Assembly (NCBI GenBank): GCA_963707555.1
Contig: CAVPQM010000010.1
Location: 237,038-301,037 of the forward strand
Reading direction: 5' to 3'
DNA length: 64,000 nucleotides
Source: JAFAFN01 sp963707555
GTDB lineage: Bacteria > Actinomycetota > Acidimicrobiia > Acidimicrobiales > Microtrichaceae
A program made the translations under genes and the position numbers. The notes below the pieces were generated by a model. That model saw nothing but the letters and a program-made list of their open reading frames with translations. It was not told where the DNA came from and did no database searches. Of the stretch, positions 1 through 9,847 are shown in pieces; the stretch's first letter is position 1; each line of letters starts with the position of its first letter.

Positions 1-1357
1 ACGACCAGGTCGGGTCGGTCCGGACCGACCGTGCCGACGACCGGCGTGCCCGAGGTGATCACCGGCTCCGGGTTCATGAGGATGTCGCCGGTCGAGGGCG
101 GGCCGCCCAGACCGATCTGCGCGATCACGACGTCGCGACCACCCCGGGAGTCGGTCACCGTCAGGGTGATCTGGCGTCGTCCCGTCGGGGTGCCCTCGGG
201 GAACACCAGGTCGACCTCGGCCCCGCTGAGCACCTGCGGGGTGCCGTCGGGCCCCGGGCCCATGTCCCAGGAGTACTCGAGCGGGTCGTTCACGTCCGCC
301 TCGGCGCTCGTCGATGCCGAGAAGTGGAAGGACGTGACGCCGACATCGCCGGTCTCGGGCGTGATCACCGCCACGGCGGTCGGGTGCCGGTTGACGACAC
401 GGACCGTGATCGCCGCAAGGTTGGCCGCACCGTCGGCGTCGGTGACCTGCAGCACGACGGTGTGCTCGCCGAGCTCGGTGAACACGTGGTCAACCTGCGC
501 GCCGATGTGCACGACGGTCGCGCCGGCGGGGCCAGGCAGCTCCCAGCGGTACGAGGTCGCGACGAGTGGGCCGTCCAGGTCCTCGGACCCAGCACCCGAG
601 AACCTGAACGGCTGACCGATGTACCCCACGAGCGCGTCGACCTCGATCTGTGCGATCGGAGGACGGTTGCCGCTGCCGGGCACGCCGATGGCGCCCCCGT
701 CGGCGCGTCGGGTCGCCTGCACCACGACGGGTCGCGGTGAGCCCGACGGGCCGTGCGGGGTGAGGCTGAGCTGGACCCGCCGGGCCGAGGCGTCGGAGCA
801 GTCCGAGGGCGGCGGACCGCTGGGGGGTGGGACGGGAGGGGCAGGTGGAGCGGGAGGTGGCGCCGGCAACGGGCAGCGGGCGACGACCGAGCCGGGCCGG
901 ATCGACGGGAACAGCTCGGTGGCGCCGGCGAGTGAACCGTCCAGGGTGCACTGGCGACGCCACAGGCTGGTCGCGCGTGCTGCTGCCACTGGCGGGGGCC
1001 TCGGTGTAGACGACCTTGATCGACGTCGACCCGGCGGTCACGAACGACAGCCGCACCGTGCCCGCGCCCGGTCCGCCGCCCGTGCAGTCCCCACCGACGC
1101 CGGCGGTGACCGCTGCGCGCGGATGCGACGTCGGCACCGAAGGCGGCGTTGACCCTGCCCGTCGCCGTGGCGTTGGACAGGTGCTCACCCATCGCACCCT
1201 GCTGACGGACCATCGTGACCGTCCACGCGGCGACCGGTCCGACCAGCAGCGCGGTCAACGCGATGGCGAACAGCAGCTCGACCAAGGTGAACCCGGCCTG
1301 CCCCGACCGCTGGGGACACGGTCGTGCAGCGGCGCGCCCGCCGGACCTCTCGCTCAC
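1..1357 (-). CDS. Prepilin-like (PulJ/PilW-type) protein with PKD domains, 3' end beyond the window edge
   Basis: The GTG start at 1357 overlaps the stop of the upstream prepilin gene (GTGA). The N-terminus has a class III signal, GQAG^FTLVELLFAIALTALL, with Gly before the cleavage site and Glu at +5, so prepilin peptidase should process it. Downstream are at least two PKD-like domains: one around nt 640-400 (GQPFRFSGAGSEDLDG, then VFTELGEHTVVLQVTDADG) and one around nt 370-140 (FHFSASTSADADVND, then RRQITLTVTDSRGG). Two frameshifts, near 1115 and near 975, must be bridged to join the pieces. The protein continues past position 1. A role as minor pilin or pilus-tip adhesin is inferred from the signal and from its neighbour. 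Pilin class is secure; function is not. Confidence 0.7.
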
Positions 1358-1957
1358 GGCGTGGGCTCGACCGGAGCCTCGGCCACGACCACGGTGCCGG
1401 TGCGCGGGGTGCGGCCGGCGAGGCTGACCCGTGACGGTCAGTCGTTGCCGTCCGGCGTCGCCGCTGGACGGACACGTGTGGGAGAACGTCCCGACCCCGT
1501 TCGCCATGGTGGTGGTCGGCCAGACAGGTGGCAGGGCCGCCGACGCGGAGGAGAGGAATTCCACGTCGACGACCTCTACCGTGATGCCCGATCCGGCGGC
1601 CGGGCGGTAGGCGGCCGGATCCCCGTCATGGGCTCCCTGCACCTCTGCGGCGGTGGGACGTGCGACCGGTGGGGAGCCGGTCGCACCACATTGCCGATAG
1701 GTGCCCGCCTTCAGGCTCTCTGTGTAGGACTGCAGCGCCGCCTGCATGCGCTGTGAGTCGTTCGTCGCGGAGGTCGTCGCGATCAGCGTCAGCATCGCCA
1801 GGCTGATCGCCGCGAACACGGTGCCCATCAGCGCGATGGCGATGAGCACCTCGAGCAGCCCGTACCCGCGTTGGCCGGCTCGGCCGGGGCCGCGCAGCGG
1901 AGCGGCCGCGAGGACCGTCGGGCGGGGGGCGGACGCCGGGGTCGGGGCAACGAGCAA
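1354..1957 (-). CDS. Prepilin-type N-terminal cleavage/methylation protein (PilV/GspI-like)
   Basis: The class III signal reads GQRG^YGLLEVLIAIALMG, with Glu at +5, followed by one hydrophobic helix and a small C-terminal domain with two Cys. I chose the TTG start at 1957 because GGAGG lies 7 nt upstream; an ATG upstream would give a long unsupported leader. One frameshift near 1425 separates the body from the C-terminus ending EAPVEPTP. The stop overlaps the GTG of the next prepilin gene, so the two are probably translationally coupled and act together as pseudopilins. The actual start could differ. Confidence 0.65.
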
Positions 1958-2066
1958 GTCCTCGCCTCCCTCCGAGTCGAGTGCGTGCTGTGGGCGGAGA
2001 GCCTCCGCCGAGATGGGCTGGGGTGGTCGCGGCCCGGTCGATGCCCCGATCGGCCGGGAAGGTGTG

Positions 2067-2082
2067 CCGCCCGATCGGGCGG
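2067..2082. promoter_or_regulatory. 16-bp perfect palindrome upstream of the prepilin pair
   Basis: The sequence is perfectly self-complementary (ccgcccgatcgggcgg) and lies in the 240-bp gap between the transglutaminase gene stop and the prepilin TTG start. It could be an operator or part of a terminator. No T-run follows it on the minus strand, so an operator is slightly more likely. GC-rich palindromes also occur by chance in such DNA. Confidence 0.25.
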
Positions 2083-2197
2083 TGGAGAGGTGCGTACGAG
2101 CCCCGCCGTTCGCGTGACCAAGTCTTCCGCAGGCGCAGGGCGCGGTCAACGGCTCATTTGCAGATCAATGACGTGCCGCCGGGCCGACCGGGGGCGG

Positions 2198-4085
2198 TCA
2201 GGGGCCGTAACGGTGCTCGTCGACCGCGCGGCCCCGCGCCGCGAGCTCGGCGTCGCCGGTGAGCTTCGCGACGGCGCCGGCATATGCGGCGACCGTCTCC
2301 TGGGGAGCTCGGGCGCGGCCCGCCTCGCGGCCGACCGCCTCGATGCGCGCCTCCTCGGCGACGTCCCAGCGCTCCCGCACCAGTCGACGATGGCGACGGC
2401 GGGCCCGGATCCGCTCGCCGCGCCGCTCCACGAAGCGACGCACCGGTCCGGCGGCCAGCGACACGACGCCGACCACCAGCAGCAGCGCGCCGACGACTTC
2501 ACGCCAGTCGACCGCTGCAGCGCCGGGGGTCGCCTCGTCGGTGCCGGCGAGCGGCACCTGCGCGGTCGGGTCGAAGGTGACCCAGCCCGCGTCGGGGAAC
2601 CAGACCTCGGCCCACGCGTGCGCTTCTCGCTCGCGCACCACGAACCGGCCGCCGACGGCGTCCCACTCCCCCGGAGCGAAGCCGGTCGCGAGCCGCGCCG
2701 GCACCCCGGCGATGCGGGCCATGACCACCAGCGAGCTCGCGATCTGCTCGCACCAGCCGAGCCGGCTGTCGAAGAGGAAGTGGTCGACGACGTCGACGCC
2801 CTCGGGCGACAGCGGCGCGTCGAGCGAGTACTCGGTGTTGTCGTCCATCCACTGCTCGAGCGCTCTGATCTTGTCGTAGTCGCCCTCGACGCCGTCGGTG
2901 ATCTCGTCGGACCAGCGCGACGGTCCGCTCGGTCGCCACCGGTTCCTGCGCGTAGTCGTCGAGGATCTCGGTCGGGCACGGCCTGGGCGTCACTCGCCCG
3001 GAGCAGTTCGGGCGTGACGGGCAGCTGACGGCTGGTGACGGTGTAGGTCGTGCCGCGGCTGAGCGGACGCACCGGCGACACCAGCGTGCCGTCGGGGCGC
3101 TGCGCGAGCTCCTGGTCGCTGGCGACCTCGACCGGTGACGGCGCCGAGGGCACCGCGGTGGCGAAGCCGATCTCGATGCGGAACTCCTGGGTGCTGTCGA
3201 CGCCGTCGATCGCGGCCAGGTCCTCGGGTGACGCGACGACCTGTCCGTCCTGCAGGTACGAGCCGTCGCGCCCGCCGCTGCGCGACCACGACGACCCGTC
3301 CCACTCGTCGAAGGTCTCGGTCCGCCAGAACGAGGCGATCTGCGACCGCACGGTCATGATCACCCGGTCCGACAGTCGCGGGACGTGTCGTCATGTCCAG
3401 GGTGTCGGTGGCGACCAGCACGTTGTCGCCACGGTTGTCGCCCAGGTCGACGACGTCACCCACGCGGGACCCGACGGGGAAGGAGTTCGAGACCCGCGGC
3501 CCGATCAGCAGCGACGACGCGCCGATGAGGGCGACCGCCGCGACCACGAGCGCGACCGGCACGCCGGCACGGGCGCGGGAGGGACCGGCGCCGGCGGCAG
3601 TCGGACGGCGCGCCGGTCGGGTCGGCACCGGAGCGCTCCGAGCGGGTCGAGCGCTTCGAGGGCGACGGCAGCGCTGCCGACGGCGGCAGGTCCTCGGCGC
3701 GGATCACCACGCCCGGGTCGCGGCCGGGCACGGCTCGGCTCGACGGTGCGAGCGCGAGCGCGGCCGCGGTGGTCCCGAGCCAGAGCAGCACCCGCCACGA
3801 CCCGCCGAGCCCACCGAGCGCGCCGAACTCGCCGAAGCGGGCGAGCAGCATGCCGCTGAGCAGCGCGAGTCCACGCACGATCCAACGGATCGGCATGGAC
3901 CGGAGGCCGAACATCGCCAGCACCGCGCACAGCGCGGCGGCCTCGGCAGCCCACCGACGTCCGTCGCCACCGTTCGCCGGCAGCGACGACAGCGCCGCCC
4001 AGAGCTGCGCGGCGACGAGCGCGGTGAGCAGCCAGACCCGCTGGGTCGAGATCGTGCTCCGATCGGCCGACGGCGACGAGCTCAC
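2198..4085 (-). CDS. Membrane-anchored transglutaminase-like protein (TgpA/DUF3488 family)
   Basis: The N-terminus has several hydrophobic helices (RVWLLTALVAAQLWAALSSL and following), then a helix ALVVAAVALIGASSLL. An extracytoplasmic transglutaminase core follows, and a further transmembrane helix (VVGALLLVVGVVSLAAG) with a basic cytoplasmic tail. The catalytic triad is visible: Cys in GWCEQIASS, His in EAHAWAEVW, Asp in TFDPTA. The GTG start at 4085 overlaps the DUF58 stop and has GGAGG just upstream. Four frameshifts (near 3630, 3375, 2995 and 2920) must be bridged. In actinobacteria this family sits in moxR-DUF58-tgpA cassettes, exactly as here. Substrate is unknown; a role in envelope protein processing or crosslinking is inferred. 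Confidence 0.8.
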
Positions 4086-5380
4086 CGCGCCCTCCACCGG
4101 CCGATCGTGCGCCGGACATCCCCCGAGCGCCCCACATCCGTCTCGGATTCGGGGTGGTCGCTGCCGGATCGGACCGAGGTCGAGATTCGAGGATCCGGCG
4201 CCGATCGGGACACGCGGTGGAGCGGCGGCGGACGACGGTGGCGGTGACGCGGACGACCGGCCAGTCGTCGGGCGGGGTCGACGGCGTGCCGGCGACGGCC
4301 AGGGCGAGTCGGCGACGCACGTCGAGCAGGTCAGCGACCTCGGCCACCACCGGGCCGGACGACTCGACGGTGCACAACATGACGCGGGCACCGTCGTCGA
4401 GCGCGACCTCGGCGATGCCGGCCGCCCGCGACGCCGCCGACTCGACGGGATCCCCGCCCACGGTCGGCCCCCCACCGGACTCGTGCGGTGACATCGCCCC
4501 GTGCGGTGGGCGCTCGACGACACCTGCATCGGCACGGGGGTGAGGTCGACGACGACGGCGAGTGCCTCGCGTCGCGGGCGGCTCGAGCTCACGGACGACC
4601 AGGGATCCGACACGTGCGGTCGAGGGCCAGTGCACCAGGTGCGACGGGTCGCCGGTCACGTAGGGCCGCACCGAGCGCACGGCCTCGCCGTTCGAGCCGT
4701 GACCGGTCGGCGACGGGTCGTGCAGGTCGCCGGGCAGGTCGCCGAGCGGGACGTGCTCACGGCGGGACTCGGGGCCGACGAGCAGCTGTCGAGGCAGCGC
4801 GACGAGCCGGGCGCGGTTCGCCCACACGATGCCGAAGGGCGCGTCGGAGCCGACGTCGATGCGGATCCACCGGTACGCGCCACGGGCGCTGATCGACACC
4901 GGGATGCGCACCACGCCGGGCGACACGACGTCGACGACCGAGGTGCCCGAGCCGGTGCAGCCGATCGACAGGCCCGACGCCCGGGTGGTGAGCTCGAGCT
5001 CGAGCGACGAGAGCTGTCCGACCACCAGGTCCTGCGGCGCGGCCACGATGCGCACCTTGACCATGCGCACCGCGATCGCCGGCCAGACGATGCCGAGCAG
5101 CAGCGCGCCCAGCAGCCCCGCCCACACCAGTCCGGTGACCGACGGATCCGCGACCGACGGTCGCAGCAGGCCTGCCGACGAGCAGCAGCACCGCGACCGC
5201 CACGCCGAAGACCGTGGGTCGCAGCTGCGTGCGCACTCCGCGGCCCCCGTCACCCGCGATTCCGTCTCCGATTCGGCGCGGTGGCGCCGAATCGAGAGCG
5301 GACATCGGGTCCTGACGGCAGCGTTCGGTGGCCCTGCGTTCGGTGGACCAGCGGTCGGGGTGCGCGTTCGAGGCCGTCAC
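4082..5380 (-). CDS. DUF58 domain-containing membrane protein
   Basis: Two N-terminal hydrophobic helices (PTVFGVAVAVLLLVG and GLVWAGLLGALLLGIVWP) precede a beta-rich segment and the DUF58 signature RPYVTGDPSHLVHWPSTAR, followed by LVVRELEPP. A von Willebrand-like core follows (AVVVDLTPVPM). The GTG at 5380 overlaps the MoxR stop as GTGA; an internal ATG at 5305 is an alternative start. Frameshifts near 5170, 4610, 4470 and 4200 interrupt the frame. After the last one the gene ends at 4082, overlapping the transglutaminase start. DUF58 proteins are usual partners of MoxR ATPases; the molecular role is not established. Confidence 0.78.
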
Positions 5381-6309
5381 GGCCGGGGGACGGCGACCTG
5401 GGTCAGCAACCAGGTGAGCACCTCTCGCGCGGCGGTGGTGTCGACACGGCCGGCGACCATGACCCGGTGGGCGTACGCGCCGACGAACACCGCCTGCACG
5501 TCGTCGGGCGTGACGTAGTCGCGGCCCGCCACCACTGCGTGGCCGCGGGCCAGGTGCACCAGCGCCGTCGAGGCACGCGGCGAGGCGCCCTGGCTGAGGC
5601 GGGGGTCGACGCGGGTCGCGTCGGTCAGGTCGAGCACGTAGTCGACGACCTTGGCGTCGCAGTGCGTGGCGGTGGTCGCCTTGATCGCGACGGCGACCTC
5701 GCCGGGGTTGGTGACGGCGTGCAACGCCGGCAGTGCGTCGATGCCGCCGGCGCCGGTGACGATCTCGCGTTCGGCGTCACGGTCGGGCAGCCCCAGGGAG
5801 ATGGCGAGCGCGAACCGGTCGAGCTGGCTCTCGGGCAGCGGGAAGGTTCCGATCTGACCGAACGGGTTCTGCGTGGCGATGCAGAAGAACGGCTCGGGCA
5901 GCGGCCAGGTCGACCCGTCGACGGTGACCTGGCGCTCCTCCATCGGTTCGAGCAGTGCCGCCTGCGTGCGCGGCGAGGCGCGGTTGACCTCGTCGACGAG
6001 CACGACGTTCGCGAACACCGGACCCGCCCGGAACTGCCACTCGCCGGTGTCGGGGCGGAACACCGAGGTGCCGGTGATGTCGGTCGGCAGCAGGTCGGGG
6101 GTGCACTGCACCCGCCCGAACGTGCCGCCGGCCGCGGCAGCGATGCTCTTGGCCAGCAGCGTCTTGCCGGTGCCCGGCAGGTCCTCGACGAGCAGGTGGC
6201 CGCCGCCGAGCAGCGTGGCGAGCGCCAGATCGACAGCCTCTGGCTTGCCGCGCACGGTCGTGGCGACGGCGGATCGGAGCGCTGCGGCGACGTCCTGGGG
6301 CGTGGTCAT
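5377..6309 (-). CDS. MoxR family AAA+ ATPase
   Basis: Intact, 310 residues. Walker A is EDLPGTGKTLLAKSIA, Walker B VVLVDEVNRASP, sensor-1 region FFCIATQNP, then the family segment LPESQLDRFALAISLGLP and a C-terminal lid (ASPRASTALVHLARGHAVV). These are diagnostic for MoxR (AAA_3 plus lid). I chose ATG at 6309 (MTTPQDVAAALR); the frame stays open upstream into the inverted repeat but that extension has no family likeness. It is first in an operon with DUF58 and TgpA-like genes joined by 4-bp overlaps. MoxR proteins act as chaperone-like ATPases on VWA/DUF58 partners. Confidence 0.92.
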   Translation of the reverse strand: MTTPQDVAAALRSAVATTVRGKPEAVDLALATLLGGGHLLVEDLPGTGKTLLAKSIAAAAGGTFGRVQCTPDLLPTDITGTSVFRPDTGEWQFRAGPVFANVVLVDEVNRASPRTQAALLEPMEERQVTVDGSTWPLPEPFFCIATQNPFGQIGTFPLPESQLDRFALAISLGLPDRDAEREIVTGAGGIDALPALHAVTNPGEVAVAIKATTATHCDAKVVDYVLDLTDATRVDPRLSQGASPRASTALVHLARGHAVVAGRDYVTPDDVQAVFVGAYAHRVMVAGRVDTTAAREVLTWLLTQVAVPRP

Positions 6310-6390
6310 GGACAGCCATCTTGCCGCAGGAACGGCCGGAAGCGACCGCCCACTCCCTGCCTCCGCGCCCCGACCGCACCCCCTCTCTCC

Positions 6391-6442
6391 CGAAATGACA
6401 GTTGTTTTCGATGCCCTGGCATCGAAAACAACTGTCATTTCG
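6391..6442. repeat. Perfect 25-bp inverted repeat with a 2-nt centre
   Basis: The arms at 6391-6415 and 6418-6442 are exact reverse complements. The outer part reads cgaaatgacagttgttttcg, and the centre is CT. It lies between the divergent moxR and DUF559-type genes and is clearly AT-richer than its surroundings. As RNA it would form a very stable hairpin. It does not look like a canonical terminator because no T-run follows on either strand. It may be a dispersed palindromic element or a bidirectional regulatory hairpin. Confidence 0.8.
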
Positions 6443-6509
6443 AACGGCGGGAGGCGGGGGGTGCGCGACCCGGTGACAGCGGCGGTGAGCTCGGCGACGG
6501 TGGCTCGCC

Positions 6510-7431
6510 ATGGACCGGACCGACCATCTCGACCTCGCAGCGGGCCAGCACGGCGTCGTGTCCCGCGGCACAGCTGATCGAGCTCGGCTGGGGCTACGGC
6601 GAGATCGCCTGGCTCGTGCGCTCCGGCCAGTGGGAGCGGGTGACGTCGCTCGTCCTGCGGCGAACGGGCTCACCGGCCACCGACCGACGCTCCGCCGTCG
6701 AGGCGGTCCTCGACGCAGGTCCACGCGCTCGGCTGTCGCACATCTCCGCAGGACGGGCCTGGGGTCTCAAGGGCTGCTCACTGCGGCCGTTCCAGGCGGT
6801 GCGAGCGGCGACCACCTCTCGCGTGTCGACCTTGGCGTCGGTCCGCAGGGTCGAGCACCTGCCGGTTCGCTGGGTGACGAACCTTGACGGCATCCCGATC
6901 GTGCGCCCGGAGCTGCTGGCCATGCAGCTCTTCGACGTGTGTGCGCCGACCAGGGCCGCGACACTCACCGATCGGCTCTGGTCGTACCGGCTCCTGTCGG
7001 GCCGGTCGATCAATGCGCTGCTCGAGGAGCTCGGGGCCAGGGGTCGCAACGGCACCGCCGGGCTCCGGGCGTACTTCGAGGTGCGAGGGATCGACTACAC
7101 GCCGCCGGCGAGCGGTCTCGAAGGTCGGGCGATGCAGCTGCTCGACGAGGCAGACATCCCGATGGAGCGTCAGGTCGACACCGGTGACGACGACCGGTGG
7201 ATCGGTCGGGTGGACTTCCGCCACCCGACGCTGCCACTCGTCCTCGAGATCCAGAGCGAGCTGCATCACAGCGCGCTCGTCGACAAGGAGGCCGACGAGG
7301 CACGGATCAAGGCGCTCGAGGCGGCGGGGTTCGTCGTGGTCGAGGTCACCGACGACACCGTGTGGTCGCGTCCTGGCCAGTTCGTCGCCGAGGTCCGTGA
7401 CGGTGTCGAGCGAGCCCGGAGACTCCGCTGA
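6510..7431 (+). CDS. DUF559-type (PD-(D/E)XK-like) protein with AbiEi-like N-terminal helix-turn-helix
   Basis: The N-terminus (LDLAAGQHGVVSR, then AAQLIELGWGYGEIAWLV, QWERV) matches the winged-helix start typical of this group. The C-terminal part carries the Vsr/DUF559 pattern: Asp in GRVDFRHP, then LVLEIQSELHH and KALEAAGFVVVEVTDDTVW. The usual ExK/EVDG position reads EIQ, so catalysis is uncertain. ATG at 6510 opens the first segment; one frameshift near 6560 joins it to the rest. Total is about 306 residues. Repeats flank the gene on both sides. Such genes are common and dispersed in actinobacterial genomes; DNA modification or mobility functions have been proposed but not shown. Confidence 0.65.
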
Positions 7432-7435
7432 TGCC

Positions 7436-7565
7436 CGCAGCCGCCAATTCCGTCGCGGAATCAGGGTCACCACCCCGAAACCGAGACAGATTTGACGAAG
7501 AGGGCGCCGCAGCCGCCAATTCCGTCGCGGAATCAGAGTCACCACCCCGAAAACGAGACAGATTT
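7436..7565. repeat. Two 58-bp direct repeats, 72-bp period, each with an internal palindrome
   Basis: Copies lie at 7436-7493 and 7508-7565 and differ at only two of 58 positions. Each contains ttccgtcgcggaa, a short dyad, and ends near gagacagattt. Read on the minus strand each begins AAATCTGTCTCGTTTTCGG (or close to it), which resembles the arms of the 6391-6442 inverted repeat (an AAAT start and a TTTTCG end). They sit between the convergent ends of the DUF559-type gene and the GGDEF-EAL gene. Confidence 0.8.
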
Positions 7566-7585
7566 CGAGAGAAGGGTCGAGCACC

Positions 7586-9670
7586 TCAGGGCAGGGTGAC
7601 GCGTTGCAGCAGGTCGCTCATCGCCAGGCGGGGCAGCGCCAACGACCCTTCGAGGTCGGCCGCCGCCACCGGGCGGCCCAGGTGGTAGCCGCTCAACAGG
7701 TCGACGCCGAGCTCGGCCATGCACCGCAGCTGCGCCGGGTCCTCGATCCCCTCGGCGCAGGACCGGGCGCCGATCGCGTGCGCCAGGTCGACGATGGCCT
7801 TGACCGCAGGCATCGTCTGCCGGCTGAACACGCCGTGCACGAACACCTGGTCGATCTTCAACATGTCGACCGGGAAGTCGATCAGCCGGGCGAGCGACGA
7901 GTAGCCCGTGCCGAAGTCGTCGATCGCGATCGGCACACCGGCGAGCGCCAGGGTGCGCAGCGACTCGGCGGTGTCGAGCTCGTCGCGGGCCACCGCGGTC
8001 TCGGTGACCTCGATCCCGATCCGCCCGATCAGCTCCGGCACGGTCAACCGGGCCTGGATGCGTTCGGTGAAGCCCGGCTCGTCGAGCTGGCGCACCGACA
8101 CGTTGATCCACGTCCTGACCGACGCGCAGCCGGTGGCGTCGGCGACGTGCGCCATGTCCGCGATCGCCAGGTCGATCATCCGGTCGCCGATCGACACGAT
8201 CTGACCGGCCTCTTCGGCCACGGGGATGAACTCGCCCGCAGCGAGCAACCCGCGGCGGGGGTGCGCCCAACGCGCCAGGCTCTCGACCGCGACCGGCTGG
8301 CCCGTGCGCGCATCGAACATCGCCTGGTAGTGGGACCGCAGCTCGTCGCGCTCGACCATTCCGAGCAGTTCGCTCTCGGTCTCGAGACGAGCGGCGAGCA
8401 CGGTGCGGGCGTGGTCGTCGAAGGTCTCGCAGCGGTTCCGCCCTGCGTCCTTCGCCTGGTAGAGCGCCGCGTCGGCGTCGCGCAGCAGCGTCTCGGCGGT
8501 CGAATCGTCCGACGAGAACGCGACGCCGACCGAACCGGTGACCACCAGGCGACGCCCACGGCTCGTGATCGGCTCGCGCAGCGCGCCCAGGATGCGGCGC
8601 ACCAGCTGGTACGCCGGTTCGGTGTCCTCGGCCTCGATCGCGAGGATGAACTCGTCACCGCCGAGTCGGGCGACGGCGTCGCTGACACGCACCAACGACC
8701 GCAACCGCTGGGCGACCTCGACGAGCAGCGCGTCGCCCTCGGCGTGACCCAGGGTGTCGTTGACCCGCTTGAAGTGGTCGAGGTCGACGAACACGACGGC
8801 GACCCGTTCGCGGCTGGCGACGCGGTCGGTCAACCAGTCCGACAGCGAGTCGCGGTTGTACAGACCTGTCAGCGCGTCACGGGTCGCGGCGTGCACCAGT
8901 CGGACGCGGGCCTGTTCGGCCAGATGGATCAGCTCGACCCGCTCGCGCTCGGCACGTCGGCGCTCGCTGACGTCGGTGAAGTAGGCGACCACACCCTCTG
9001 CCATGGGGTGGGCCCGCACCTCGAGCCAGCGGTCGAGCTCGGCGACGTACCCTTCGAAGCGCACCGTCTCGCCGAGGAGCGCACGAGCGAAGCTCTCCTC
9101 GTACACCGATCCTCGCAGCGACGAGAACCGGTCGAGGAACACCTCTCCCACGAGCTCCTCGGCGGGAGCGTCGAGCACCGCAGCCGCGGCGCGGTTGACG
9201 AAGGTGTAGCGGGCCTCGGCGTCGATCATCACGTAGGCATCGCTCATCTCGTCGAGGAGCTGAGTGTGGCGCTGCTCGTTCTGCACGGTCTCGTTGGCGT
9301 CACGGAAGTAGGTCGCGACTCCCTCGACCGAGCCGGCGTCGTCGAGCAGCGGCACGCAGTCGAGGAACGACCACGACACCGAGTCGCCGAGTCGCATGCC
9401 GAGCAGTTGACCGGTGAGCGCTCGGCCCGTGCGGAGCACGACCATCGGCGGGTACTCCGACGCAGCGAGCTGTCGTCCGCGACGGTCGACGATCTCCCAC
9501 AGCTCGTCGGATGCACCCTTGCTGTGCAGTTCGCCGGCCTCGAGTCCGAGCGCCCTGCGGGCCGGCCGGTTGGACGCGACGATCTGCCCCTCGCGGTCCT
9601 GCACGATCACCCCGGATGGGATCGAGTCGAACGCAGCGTCGAGCAGGCGTCGAACGGGATCGGAGGCCAT
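7586..9670 (-). CDS. PAS-PAS-GGDEF-EAL cyclic-di-GMP turnover protein
   Basis: Intact, 694 residues. Two PAS-like sensor domains (about residues 5-125 and 140-235) lack signal peptides, so it is cytosolic. The GGDEF domain has an intact RLGGDEF active site (about 336-340) and an RxxD inhibitory site (RVSD) five residues before it. The EAL domain keeps Glu in AVESLARW (ESL instead of EAL), Asn in TWINVSVRQL, EVTE, IDDFGTGYSSL, LKIDQVFV and CAEGIED. The conserved Gln of the usual QGY motif is Ser (LLSGYHLGRP). Diguanylate cyclase activity is therefore likely and phosphodiesterase activity doubtful. ATG 9670 is preferred to an in-frame TTG at 9679. c-di-GMP may act on the pilus or glycan genes here, but nothing in the sequence shows this. 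Confidence 0.93.
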   Translation of the reverse strand: MASDPVRRLLDAAFDSIPSGVIVQDREGQIVASNRPARRALGLEAGELHSKGASDELWEIVDRRGRQLAASEYPPMVVLRTGRALTGQLLGMRLGDSVSWSFLDCVPLLDDAGSVEGVATYFRDANETVQNEQRHTQLLDEMSDAYVMIDAEARYTFVNRAAAAVLDAPAEELVGEVFLDRFSSLRGSVYEESFARALLGETVRFEGYVAELDRWLEVRAHPMAEGVVAYFTDVSERRRAERERVELIHLAEQARVRLVHAATRDALTGLYNRDSLSDWLTDRVASRERVAVVFVDLDHFKRVNDTLGHAEGDALLVEVAQRLRSLVRVSDAVARLGGDEFILAIEAEDTEPAYQLVRRILGALREPITSRGRRLVVTGSVGVAFSSDDSTAETLLRDADAALYQAKDAGRNRCETFDDHARTVLAARLETESELLGMVERDELRSHYQAMFDARTGQPVAVESLARWAHPRRGLLAAGEFIPVAEEAGQIVSIGDRMIDLAIADMAHVADATGCASVRTWINVSVRQLDEPGFTERIQARLTVPELIGRIGIEVTETAVARDELDTAESLRTLALAGVPIAIDDFGTGYSSLARLIDFPVDMLKIDQVFVHGVFSRQTMPAVKAIVDLAHAIGARSCAEGIEDPAQLRCMAELGVDLLSGYHLGRPVAAADLEGSLALPRLAMSDLLQRVTLP

Positions 9671-9835
9671 GGGGTTCAATCGACACAGGTGTCAACGACC
9701 TGAATCTTGTTCGCCAGAAAGTGCGTGCAGACCGATGCGGGCGTCGCCCCGTCGGTCTCGGATCCTCCGAGCACCGGCAGCAGCCCGGCACCGAGCTGCG
9801 ACGACTCCGAGCGACTCGACTGGACCAAGTCGGGC

Positions 9836-9841
9836 TAAGCT
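9836..9841 (+). promoter_or_regulatory. Candidate -10 element for the toxin-antitoxin operon (leaderless)
   Basis: TAAGCT (TANNNT consensus) ends 6 nt before the antitoxin ATG, a spacing that would make a leaderless transcript, common in actinobacteria. No Shine-Dalgarno sequence precedes this ATG, which fits. The -35 region is not convincing. Confidence 0.4.
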
Positions 9842-9847
9842 CACTCC

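Noticed and set aside
4501..7431. A 976-residue plus-strand frame covering the moxR and DUF58 genes
   Set aside because: Only its last 290 residues (the DUF559-type protein) are real; the rest is the antisense shadow of moxR and DUF58.
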